This document shows, in pieces, positions 45,142 through 55,500 of a stretch of DNA of 64,000 nt. This DNA comes from XYD12-FULL-36-8 sp964391015 (GTDB lineage Bacteria > Bacteroidota > Ignavibacteria > Ignavibacteriales > Ignavibacteriaceae). The notes under the pieces are model-generated. The model made no database searches, was not told the origin of the DNA, and was given only the letters and a program-made list of their open reading frames with translations. Made by a program: the position numbers and the translations under genes. The stretch is from the NCBI GenBank assembly GCA_964391015.1, contig CAYMKU010000009.1:1-64000 (forward strand), read 5' to 3'. Every line of letters starts with the position of its first letter. Position 1 is the first letter of the stretch.

Positions 45142-46462
45142 GTTGCCTCATAATTAAATGTTACCGTAGTAGTAATCTTTTCTTTTCTTTTTTGCTACTT
45201 TTTTCTTTTCTTTTGTTAACAATGTTAGTAATGTTAATATCCTTAAATTCATTTTCAGTTTACAGACAATTTTAATATCAATCTGATTTTTCTTTCAATA
45301 TTTTCTTGTAACTTGAATGGATCTAATCTATTTAAAATTCTTAATAACTCTAACTTTTTATCCTCATCAATACCCTGTGATTCATATAATCTTTGAAATG
45401 GAGTTTTAGCTTTATCATATTTCTTCTTAATTTTTGATCCTTGTCTTTCTTTTGATATCAATTTCATGGATGGAAGAAAATAATTTAAGAAGTAGTTCAG
45501 ATCGTTTCGGTAAAGATCATTTAACAGCTCTAATTGTTCCGGATTATTCAGCCGGTCATAACCTATATATTGTCTGACTACTGTCCAATTCTTTTCTTCT
45601 ATATGTGCATTGTCATTTTTATTGTAAGCTCTTGATCGAGTATAGTCAACCGGCATTTTTCTGTGTTTGAAATATTTCAATAATCTGTAATTCATAAATT
45701 CTTTTCCATTGTCACTGTCAAACCCTCGTATCTTAAACGGTAATGTAAGTTCTATTTCTCTTATTGCTTTAAAAGTATTTATTTCACCTTTACCCCACAC
45801 AGCTCGTTGGGATGTCCATCCTGTCGCTATATCCACTATATCCAAAGTATTTATGTATTCACCTGCTACACTGGTACCGCAATGTGCTACTAAATCAACT
45901 TCAATAAATCCAGGACGGCTCTCATCCCATTGGTTTGTCTTTATGGGTATTAAATCTCTTATTATCGATCCGGGACGCGTTGTGCATAATCCTCGCTTTG
46001 TATACTTACCTCTGAATTTTGCAAGTATTCTATCAATGGTTGCCGGTGATATTTTCCTGAGTAGCTCTTCATCTTTTTTGCTTAATGATGATATCGATTT
46101 TTTATATATCGGCAACCAGAATGGTATTGCTGCCTTTAACCTGTCTGAACATATCAGATTTGTTTTTTCCATAATATTTTTAAAAAGTTTATTACTCCAT
46201 CTGTATGATATTCCTTTTTCCGACCGGCTCTTTTCTTTTCACTATTAATTTCCTGCAATGGAAATTTATTCAATAACTTTATCGCGTACTTCCTATGATA
46301 GCTGCATACTGTACAAAACTCGTCTAATATTTTTTTTTCTCCTCTTTTCCGGCTTTCTTATATCTTTCAATGATCTCATGAAGATATTCCACTTTTGATT
46401 TTTTGCTCATAATTATTACCGTTTTTATGTTATAACAATGGTAACATTAATTATGAGGCAAC
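45142..46462 (-). mobile_element. Insertion sequence with near-perfect terminal inverted repeats (decayed)
   Basis: The ends 45142-45165 and 46440-46462 are inverted copies (outer part GTTGCCTCATAATTAA), differing by a single T. Between them is one DDE transposase frame set on the minus strand. The size is about 1.3 kb. A third copy of the end lies 24 bp outside the right end (46486-46508). The IS family could not be named; the transposase has an rve/integrase-core domain. Confidence 0.8.
45255..46410 (-). pseudogene. rve/DDE transposase split by two frameshifts
   Basis: The ATG at 46410 starts a helix-turn-helix N-terminus (SKKSKVEYLHEIIERYKKAG) that stops in frame after an A9 run (T9 at 46330-46338 on the plus strand). 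With one more A it continues as ILDEFCTVCSYHRKYAIKLL. The frame then breaks again at TGGAAAAAAC near 46165, where one extra G would join ...FLKILW to EKTNLICSDRLKAAIPFWLP. The remaining 305 residues carry the catalytic core: EVDLVAH, GFDSDNGKEF and HIEEKNW supply D, D and E. The catalytic core itself is intact. Programmed slippage at the A9 run is possible but the second break makes decay likelier. Confidence 0.7.
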
Positions 46463-46485
46463 GACCTACTTTTCAATTACCCCAG

Positions 46486-46508
46486 GGTAACATTAATTGT
46501 GAGGCAAT
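46486..46508. repeat. Orphan copy of the IS terminal repeat
   Basis: GGTAACATTAATTGTGAGGC repeats the right IS end in the same orientation, 24 bp beyond it, with one substitution. It suggests a nested or earlier insertion of the same element. The rest of the gap to 46807 shows no gene. Confidence 0.6.
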
Positions 46509-46807
46509 GCGTTTTTCTTCGCTCAATCTAAAAATATATTGCATATTTAATTTCAAACCATTAAGTTCAGAAAAATTCTAATATTTATTCTAAGGGAAAA
46601 CATTAAGAAAGGTATCTATAATTAATCAAAAAATAGAAGTCAAAATAAAATAATTCTTCTATGATTTCTTGTTTCCAATTTTAATTCTCTATTTTAACTT
46701 TATTACATTTTCCTCTCAAGTTAAAACTCTGCATCGTCCTCACCATAGAAGATTATTTGTAACCCTGAAAATCAAAAATTCAACAAGCTGTACCAAAATA
46801 AGCAATT

Positions 46808-49800
46808 ATGAAAATCTTATTTTCTATTTTTGCTGTTGTTTATTTTACTCAAGTATTTGTATTGGAAATTGCAAATGCACAGCTTACAGGTATTAAAAAT
46901 ATTCCCGGTAATTACGCAACACTAGCAAATGCAATTAGCGATCTAAATTTACAGGGGGTTGGTGTAGGAGGAGTATTATTAAACCTTCTTCCTAATAATC
47001 CTGAAATAGCTCCTTTCGGAGGATATAGCATTCTTAACATAACAGGATCCCCCACCAATCAAATAATTATTGAAGGTAATTCCAACACAATTACTGCTTT
47101 CAGTCCACAATCCTCAGGTGTTTTAAACGATGCAATTTTCAAAATTATAGGTAGTGATTATGTAACAATTCGGAATTTTACTATCCGTGAAAATCCTTCA
47201 AATACAATAACAAATGCGGCAACAAATAACATGACAGAATGGGGTATTGCTTTACTGTATGCATCGACTACAAATGGCGCACAAAATGTTAGAATTCAAG
47301 GTAACACAATTTCATTGAACAGAACTTATCAGAATACCTTTGGAATTTATAGCAACGTGAGACATAATCAGACACAAGTCACAGTCCCCGCAGACATTAC
47401 CGCTTATTCTGGATCGAATAGTAATTTGCAAATATATGCTAATAATATTTCAAATGTTAATTTAGGAATTGTAGTAGTTGGGTCAGCAACAGGTGATTAT
47501 ATGGATGCAAACCTCGACATCGGTGGAAGTTCAAGTATGACAGGTAACGATATAACTAATTATGGAACAACAAGTATTTTTTCAAACTATGTTTCAGTAA
47601 ATCCTTCCGTAGCCGGAATTCTTGCTAACAATTGTATTAACCTCAATATCTCCTTCAATAACATTTCAAGTTCTGTAGGTGGAACAACTTCTGGCACTCT
47701 AAGAGGAATTTATACTCATGCAACAGGAACATTACCAACTACAGGATCAATATTAAACAGGATTAACAATAACATTATCTCTATAAAATCCGGGGCACCA
47801 AATGGTGACATGGTATCGCTTCATAATGCTGTTGGCAATTCAATAACTTCCTTTAACATAAACAATAATGATTTTAATAATACATATGTAACGGTTATCC
47901 CAACTGAAAATATCTTTTTCATTTACAACGAAGCGGCAGCATTAAACATGAATATCAACAACAATACCTTTACTAATCTAAATTTAAACAATCAAAACAG
48001 TAGTTTTTTTGATAGCGTATGTTTAATTATTAATCATGGAGAACTTTTTCCCGGTGGAATTAAGAATGTCAATTATAACTCAGTTGTCACTCAATGTATC
48101 AGTAACGAAGCACAAAATTTATTCTATGTCTATTGCGATAACGGTCCTGTTGGAGCAGGTTCAATTACAAACAATAATTATAATAACATAACCAATATAT
48201 TTATAACAGAACGTTCCAAGATCAGGGGCTGGTCGAATACAGGACAAGGTATGGCTACAAAGAATTTTGAGGGTAACTATTTCAACAACTGGACAACAGG
48301 TTTATGTGGTGGGGGTTCATGCGACCATTTCATCCTTGATATAAACAATGGCTCAATCGTAAATGTAACCGGAAATTCTTTTTGTAATCTTTTAGGCGCC
48401 GGAAACGCATCTATTAAAGTCTTGAGTTTAGGAGCGAACATACAAACGGCTAATGTTAGTGAGAATTTATTTGTACACAATTATAATAATGGTCAGGGTG
48501 AAACAAATGTTTCTATCAATTCAGAATCTCAAAATCTCAATGTATTTAGAAACAAAATTGTTGATATGTTAAACTTTCATTCAAATGGTCAAGTTAGAGG
48601 CATTAAAATACCATCGACAATAAATGCGATAGTTTATAATAATCTCATTGGCGATTTAAAAACACCTTTTGCCACCTCAGGCAATATTATAGGTTTACAC
48701 TTTTCAAGCAGCGGAGGAATGCTCAGAGCTTATTACAATACGATTCATCTTAATGCAAAAAGCAACATAAATGGCAGTTTTAGTTCAGCAGCTATTTCTA
48801 CAAGCACTGCATCTGTTGATCTTCGTAATAATATTTTTGTAAACAATTCTGTTACCAATGCCGGTGTAAAAACGATAGCTTACTTAAGAAGTTCTGCTAA
48901 CTTATCAAACTATGATTCAAGCTCAAACAATAATTTATTTTATGCAGGAATCCCCAGTCCTGATAATTTAATATTCTATGATGGTTCAAATTCAGATCAG
49001 ACTCTGGAACAATTTAGAGCAAGAGTATATCCGAGAGATAGCGCTTCAATAACAGAAAACCCTCCTTTTTCAAGTAATGATATTCTTCATATTGATCCAA
49101 CTATATTGACTTATGCAGAAAGTGCAGGAAGTAGTATAGCAGGGTTTGATTTTGATTATGATGACGATTTTAGACAAGGAAGCACCGGTTATGTAGGTGA
49201 TGGATTGGCTACAGATTTAGGAGCAGATGAGTTTGAGGGGATAATAATACTTAATGATGTTGGAGTTACTTCGGTTTCAAGACAGCCGGAAGGCACACTC
49301 TATACCGGCTATCCGGTTTGTTTCAATGCTTTGATAAAAAATTTTGGAAGAGTTTCTCAATCTTCAATACCTGTTAACTACAGAGTAAACGGAGGAACTC
49401 AAGTCGGTCCCGTTAATACATCAGGCACTTTGGTTCGCGACTCTATAAAGACAGTTTCATTTTGCGGAACTGAATCGTTTACGCCGCCCATCGCCGGGAC
49501 TTATTCTGTTAAACTTTATACCGCCTTGTCTTCAGACACTACCCTAATAAATGATACAGCGATACTCATATTTGATGTGGTCGTTCCGGCTCCTCTTACA
49601 GGTACAAAGAATATTCCCGGTGACTACAATACACTAAATGACGCAGTCATTGATCTGAATGGGCAAGGCGTCGGTATTGGTGGTGTAACTCTGAATCTTT
49701 TACCCGGTAATCCGCAAACAGCTCCTGCAGGTGGATACATCATTTCTTCACAAACTGGTTCTTCAACTAATTCTATTACAATTGAAGGTAATGGTAACAC

Positions 49801-52498
49801 AATAACAGCTTTCTCTCCGCAAACCGCCGGAGCCTTGAATGATGCCGTCTTTAAAATAATAGGTGAAGATTATACTACAATTCGCAATTTTGTTTTGCAG
49901 GAAAACCCGCTGAACATAATCACAACTGCTGCAACAAACAACATGACGGAATGGGGAGTGGCCGTACTTTATGTTTCACCTACCAATGGATCACAAAATG
50001 TCAGAATCGAAAATAACACAATTTCGTTAAACAGAATCTACCCGAATACATTTGGAATCTATAGTAATGTCAGACATAGTAATCCTAATGTAATTACTCC
50101 TGCTGACATTAATGACTTCTCTGGTTCAAATAGTAATCTAAAAATCTATAATAATAATATTTCAAATGTTAATAATGGAATTGCTGTGATTGGGTCTTTA
50201 TCAGGTGATTATATGGACATGGGTCTTGATATAGGAGGAAACAACAATTCAACAGGGAACACTCTAACTAACTATGGAACAGTCGGTACTTTCTCTCCTT
50301 ACGTTTCAGTATCACCGTCTGTCAATGGAATTTTGGTTAACAATCAACGCAATCATAACATATCTTACAATAGCATAGTGAGCTCAATTGGGGGAATCGC
50401 ATCAGGAGCTTTGCGAGGAATATATATTCAAGCAACTGGAACACTTCCATTATCTTCCGCAATAATAAATAACATAAATCATAATACTATCTCTATTAAG
50501 AGCGGGGCATCATCTGGAGCAATGATCGGTATTGCTAATGAGTTTGGTAATTCAGTAACTTCATTCTCGATAAATAAAAATGATTTCAATAGTACAAGAC
50601 ACACTGTAAATACAACTGGTGATATCACCTTTATTTCTAATACAGCTGGAGCGCTAAATGTTACTATTGACAGCAATACCTTTACAAACGATTCAGTTAA
50701 TACAAATGGTGTAATTACATTTATACATAATAACGTAACACTTCCGGCGGGAGGGACAAAAAACGTAAACAGCAATTCTATAGTAACCGGATTCAAAAGC
50801 ACAGGTTCTGGAGCCGACATTCAAATATATTTTGACGATGGAGACTCGCCCTCAGGAACTACTGCGAATAATAACAATAATAATTTTTCAAATATTTCTG
50901 CTTCAGGTCATCAAACCCAAATGTTTGGATGGAAAAATCACGACGGTGGTCAAATGGTAAAAAATATACAGGGTAATGTTTTTAATAATTGGGTCGGTAC
51001 AAATTGTGAAGGAGGAGGTTGTAGCTATAAATTTCTGGATATTAATTTTGGCTCCTTGATAAATATTACTGGTAATAATTTTTCAAACTTCTCGGGTCAG
51101 CAAGCTGCGGTCATTACAGCAATTAGTTTAGGTTCAAATGTAATAAAGGCAAATATTGTTGATAACACAATCTCCACAGTTGTTTCAAGTGAGGAAGTTA
51201 ATGGCATTGTAACGAGCTCATCTAATTGCAGTATTATCAGGAATAAAATTTATGACCTTAGAAGTTATCATGTTTCGAAAAGTGTTAACGGAATTAAAAG
51301 AGAAAATAGTGATACAATTACAATTATTAACAATCATATTGGCGATTTGCAGACTCCAGTTGCTACTTCGGGTGAGATTAATGGAATTCGATTAGCAGGA
51401 GGAGGTATTGGAAAGATTTATTATAACACCGTGTATCTATTTGCATCAAGCATTAATAATGGAAGCTTTAATTCATATTCTATTTCTGGCGGAAATTCTG
51501 TGACTGATATACGAAATAATATTTTTGTCAATAACTCGATTCCAAATAGCTCAGGTTCAAAAACCGTTGCTCTTCGGTGGTCTGATCTGTCAAAATATGA
51601 TTCAACATGTAATAATAATTTGTTTTATGCAGGAACTCCAAATTCAAATCGACTTATATTTTATGATGGAACCAATTCAGATTCCACATTAGCACAATTT
51701 AAAGCAAGAGTTGCACCCCGAGACAGCGCGTCAATAACAGAAAATCCTGATTTCCTAAGCGTAATAGGTTCTTCTTCGGACTTTCTTCACATAGATCCTT
51801 CGACTACAACCGATATAGAAAGCGGTGGAAAAAATATAACGGGTATAACTGGTGACTATGATAACCAGATCAGACAAGGAAATCCGGGTTACACAGGAAG
51901 TGGATCTGCGCCTGACATTGGAGCAGACGAATTTGAGGGAACAACACTATATAAACTAAATCTGAAAGTTTTACTTGAAGGAGTTCAAAGTTATGTCCCG
52001 GTTGCAAATCAGCTGAGAATGGATACAGTTTCAGTTTTTTTTAGAAAAACATCTTCCCCTTATGAATTGGTTGATTCAGCTAAAGCATTTTTGGATTCTT
52101 CAGGTTCCGGTTTATTTTCGTTTGCAAATATAGAAAATGGTGTTAATTATTATTTAACAATTAAACATAGAAATTCAATAGAGACATGGAGTGCAAATGG
52201 ACAAGATTTTATTGAAGGAATAATGAATTATGATTTTACCACTTCACAGTCGCAAGCGTTTGGAAGAAATCCTATGGTTCAATATGGATCACGATTCTAT
52301 ATTTGTTCTGCAGATATAGATCAAAATGGAACAGTAGATATGACCGATATTTTACCGGTTTATAATGATTTATCAAATTTTATTCTGGGTTCATATATAC
52401 TTACTGATTTGAATTATGACGGGATAGTTGACTTGAGCGACCTTATATATGCATTTAACAATTCATTCAGTTTTGTCTCAACTCAGATTCCACGATGA
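46808..52498 (+). CDS. Giant secreted beta-helix protein with internal duplication and dockerin-like C-terminal module
   Basis: This is a 1,896-residue protein with a signal peptide ending EIANAQ. Two long homologous halves each begin LTGxKNIPGxYxTL (about residues 26 and 927) and run through Asn-rich right-handed parallel beta-helix repeats (NNMTEWGIALLY, NTFGIYSNVRH and their counterparts NNMTEWGVAVLY, NTFGIYSNVRH). Between them is a CARDB-like beta-sandwich (about 815-925). After the second half is a linker and the shared C-terminal module (about 1,715-1,896) with DIDQNGTVDMTDI and DLNYDGIVDLSDL loops, ending STQIPR. It probably functions as an adhesin or polysaccharide-binding surface protein. 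It begins the plus-strand secretome group. Confidence 0.75.
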   Translation: MKILFSIFAVVYFTQVFVLEIANAQLTGIKNIPGNYATLANAISDLNLQGVGVGGVLLNLLPNNPEIAPFGGYSILNITGSPTNQIIIEGNSNTITAFSPQSSGVLNDAIFKIIGSDYVTIRNFTIRENPSNTITNAATNNMTEWGIALLYASTTNGAQNVRIQGNTISLNRTYQNTFGIYSNVRHNQTQVTVPADITAYSGSNSNLQIYANNISNVNLGIVVVGSATGDYMDANLDIGGSSSMTGNDITNYGTTSIFSNYVSVNPSVAGILANNCINLNISFNNISSSVGGTTSGTLRGIYTHATGTLPTTGSILNRINNNIISIKSGAPNGDMVSLHNAVGNSITSFNINNNDFNNTYVTVIPTENIFFIYNEAAALNMNINNNTFTNLNLNNQNSSFFDSVCLIINHGELFPGGIKNVNYNSVVTQCISNEAQNLFYVYCDNGPVGAGSITNNNYNNITNIFITERSKIRGWSNTGQGMATKNFEGNYFNNWTTGLCGGGSCDHFILDINNGSIVNVTGNSFCNLLGAGNASIKVLSLGANIQTANVSENLFVHNYNNGQGETNVSINSESQNLNVFRNKIVDMLNFHSNGQVRGIKIPSTINAIVYNNLIGDLKTPFATSGNIIGLHFSSSGGMLRAYYNTIHLNAKSNINGSFSSAAISTSTASVDLRNNIFVNNSVTNAGVKTIAYLRSSANLSNYDSSSNNNLFYAGIPSPDNLIFYDGSNSDQTLEQFRARVYPRDSASITENPPFSSNDILHIDPTILTYAESAGSSIAGFDFDYDDDFRQGSTGYVGDGLATDLGADEFEGIIILNDVGVTSVSRQPEGTLYTGYPVCFNALIKNFGRVSQSSIPVNYRVNGGTQVGPVNTSGTLVRDSIKTVSFCGTESFTPPIAGTYSVKLYTALSSDTTLINDTAILIFDVVVPAPLTGTKNIPGDYNTLNDAVIDLNGQGVGIGGVTLNLLPGNPQTAPAGGYIISSQTGSSTNSITIEGNGNTITAFSPQTAGALNDAVFKIIGEDYTTIRNFVLQENPLNIITTAATNNMTEWGVAVLYVSPTNGSQNVRIENNTISLNRIYPNTFGIYSNVRHSNPNVITPADINDFSGSNSNLKIYNNNISNVNNGIAVIGSLSGDYMDMGLDIGGNNNSTGNTLTNYGTVGTFSPYVSVSPSVNGILVNNQRNHNISYNSIVSSIGGIASGALRGIYIQATGTLPLSSAIINNINHNTISIKSGASSGAMIGIANEFGNSVTSFSINKNDFNSTRHTVNTTGDITFISNTAGALNVTIDSNTFTNDSVNTNGVITFIHNNVTLPAGGTKNVNSNSIVTGFKSTGSGADIQIYFDDGDSPSGTTANNNNNNFSNISASGHQTQMFGWKNHDGGQMVKNIQGNVFNNWVGTNCEGGGCSYKFLDINFGSLINITGNNFSNFSGQQAAVITAISLGSNVIKANIVDNTISTVVSSEEVNGIVTSSSNCSIIRNKIYDLRSYHVSKSVNGIKRENSDTITIINNHIGDLQTPVATSGEINGIRLAGGGIGKIYYNTVYLFASSINNGSFNSYSISGGNSVTDIRNNIFVNNSIPNSSGSKTVALRWSDLSKYDSTCNNNLFYAGTPNSNRLIFYDGTNSDSTLAQFKARVAPRDSASITENPDFLSVIGSSSDFLHIDPSTTTDIESGGKNITGITGDYDNQIRQGNPGYTGSGSAPDIGADEFEGTTLYKLNLKVLLEGVQSYVPVANQLRMDTVSVFFRKTSSPYELVDSAKAFLDSSGSGLFSFANIENGVNYYLTIKHRNSIETWSANGQDFIEGIMNYDFTTSQSQAFGRNPMVQYGSRFYICSADIDQNGTVDMTDILPVYNDLSNFILGSYILTDLNYDGIVDLSDLIYAFNNSFSFVSTQIPR

Positions 52499-52544
52499 TG
52501 ATTAATTCAGTTTCAAATTTTTTTAAAACCATAATAACTTCATT

Positions 52545-55500
52545 ATGAAATTTATTATTGTTTTTTCCCTGACGTTTCTTATGAGCTTCAATTCCTATTC
52601 TCAAAACATCAATAAGGCAGTCATTCAAGGTGCTGCAGGATTAAATATCAATACTTACTCAGGAAGTCTGTTCTATAAGAGAACCGACTTAATGATTCCT
52701 TGCCGCGGAGTTAATATTGATATTACTTTTTATTACAGCACTGCAAGTGTTGGTTCGGATTATGGATTCGGCAAGGGGTGGTCTATGACTTATACAATGC
52801 TCTGGCACAGGGTGGGGAATGATGTAATTATCACTACACATGATGGAAGAAAAGACAAATACACAAAAACCGGAAATAATTATATTGCACCAATTGGAAT
52901 TTTTGATACTCTCATTGAAAGCTCGTCAAATGTATTCCGTCTAAAAACGAAAAAAGGTATTAATTACTTTTTTGACAATCCTTCCCACAGAAGATTAACA
53001 AAGATTTCAGACCCGAATAATAATGAATTAACTATTGACTATACTGACTCTCTTCCAACTGCTATTACAGATCCGGCAGGGAGATCTGTTGAGTTGACTT
53101 ATACAAATGGGCACTTGAGTACAATCTCTGACCCTAATCCGGCAATTCCAAGACAGCTCAATTATCAATATGATAATCTCTTCAGGCAGACAGTCGTAAC
53201 TGATGTCATGGATAATTTGATTAACTACAGTTACAATCCGATTCATTATATTACTAAGGTTATTGACCAATCATCAAATGAGTTTGTTGTTGTTTATAAG
53301 AACAGACAAGCACACAAAGTGATTTCCACACTTAATAATATGACTTCCAACTATAATAAAGCTCAACTTACAACAACTATAACCGAACTCGTAAATGGTG
53401 TTATGCAATCAACTACATACAAATATGACAAGGACGGTAACCTTATAGAAAAGATCGGTAACTGCTGCGGATTTCATGAGATTTATGAATATGATTCACA
53501 AAATAATTTGAAAAAGAAAATTGATGCTAATTCAAAAATATGGAGATATGAATATACTGATGGCAGAGGCAATTTGACAAAAGAGATCGATCCGCTTGGA
53601 GGATTTATTGAATATGTTTATGAACCTTTGTTTAATAACATGTTGAGCATGAAGGACAAGAGAGGAAATACAACCACTTATGAGTATGATTCACAGGGAA
53701 GACTGATCACGGAAAATAAGCCTCTTAGTGTAACTGAACATCATTCCTATGATGTTCACGGAAATGTTGAATCTTTCACTGATGGTAACGGGAATACAAC
53801 AAATTACCAATACAATAATGCCGGTGACAGGACTCTTGTCATTTTTATCGATGGCTCAACTAATGCATACGGATACGATAATGCAGGAAATAAAACAAGT
53901 TTTACTGATGGTAATGGCAATACAACAACATACACTTATGATGCCCTGAACAGGCTGGTGCAAACTAAAGATGCACTTCAAAATATTACAACAAATACTT
54001 ATGACACACGTGGTAACTTAAAAACGATTACGGATGCTTTGAGTCATGTCACTACATATGACTATGATATTCTAAACAGAAACACAAAAATTACAACACC
54101 TGCAGGAACTACATCAATGACTTATGATGAAGCAGGAAATGTCTTAAGCAAAACTGATGGTAATGGAAACGTTACAAGATTTGTTTACGATACACGCAAT
54201 TTGCTTATTACCGAAATTGATGCCTTAGGTCATTCTCGTAGTTTTGCTTACGATGATATCGGAAACAAAGAATTGGAAACAGATTTCATGGGGTATAATA
54301 CAAGTTATGAGTATGACGATCTCAACCGGCTTGTGAAGATTACTGATGCGCTTGGACACTTTACATCTTACTCTTATGATGCAAATGGAAACCGCACTTC
54401 TGTTACCGATGCCAACGGACATATTACTGAATATACTTATGATCAATTGAACCGATTGACTAAGACACAACGTGCAAAAGTTGTGAACACATATACTTAT
54501 GACAAAAATGATAATGTAACTTCTTTTACAGATCCTAATTGGAACATTACAAGATATATTTTTGATGAATTAGATAGACAAATAGAAATAATTGATGCAT
54601 TAGGTCATTCAACAAGATATGGTTATGACAATGAAGGAAACATTCTTAAATCAATAGATCGAAATGGCCATGTTACCAATTTTGAATATGATGGACTCAA
54701 TAGACAAGTCAAAGAAACAAATCCAGCTGGGGAAGTAATCTTAACCTCGTACAACGCTGTGAGTGAGATACTCTCACAAACACTTCCTAACGGAAATGTA
54801 ATAACTTACACTTACGATGCTGCCGACAGAATGATATCTTCTTCTGACCTTATTGGATCAATTGAATCGTACAGTTATGATGCAAATTCAAATAGGGTGA
54901 ATGTAACTGACGGTAATAGTAATGTGACGATCAACAAATATGATCAATTGAATCGTCTTATAAGAGTAAGAGATCCGATGGGCCGGCTTACTAATTACAC
55001 ATATAATAATAACGGCAGTAAGATAAGTATACAGGATAGAAACGGACATATTACAACTCATACTTACGATAACCTTGAGCGAAAAATTTCATCCAAATCT
55101 CCGGAAGAAAATATTATGACAACAACTTATGATAATGTTGGAAATACTTTATTTATGACTGACGATAACAATCATACCACGTCATACGCCTATGACGAAA
55201 ACGACAGGTTGCTTAAAGAAACTTATGCTGACGGAAGTTCAAAAAGTTATCAATATGATGCAACGGGTAACAAGATTTTAAGAAAGGATAACAACGGAAG
55301 AACTACGAATTACAAGTTTGATAAAGTTAATCGTCTTCTTGAAAGAAGTTATACCGGGGGAAGTGATTTATTTACCTATGATAATGAAGGAAATATGCTG
55401 ACTGCAAATAATATGAATGCGAACATTACTTATACTTATGATGCTGCTGATCGTGTCAAAAGTGAAAATATGAACGGAAAGATTACAAGTTATACTTATG

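Noticed and set aside
46154..46175. Canonical programmed -1 frameshift (A AAA AAC) in the transposase
   Set aside because: The A6C run is in the wrong phase for the usual heptamer, and a second upstream break exists, so decay or a base error is likelier.
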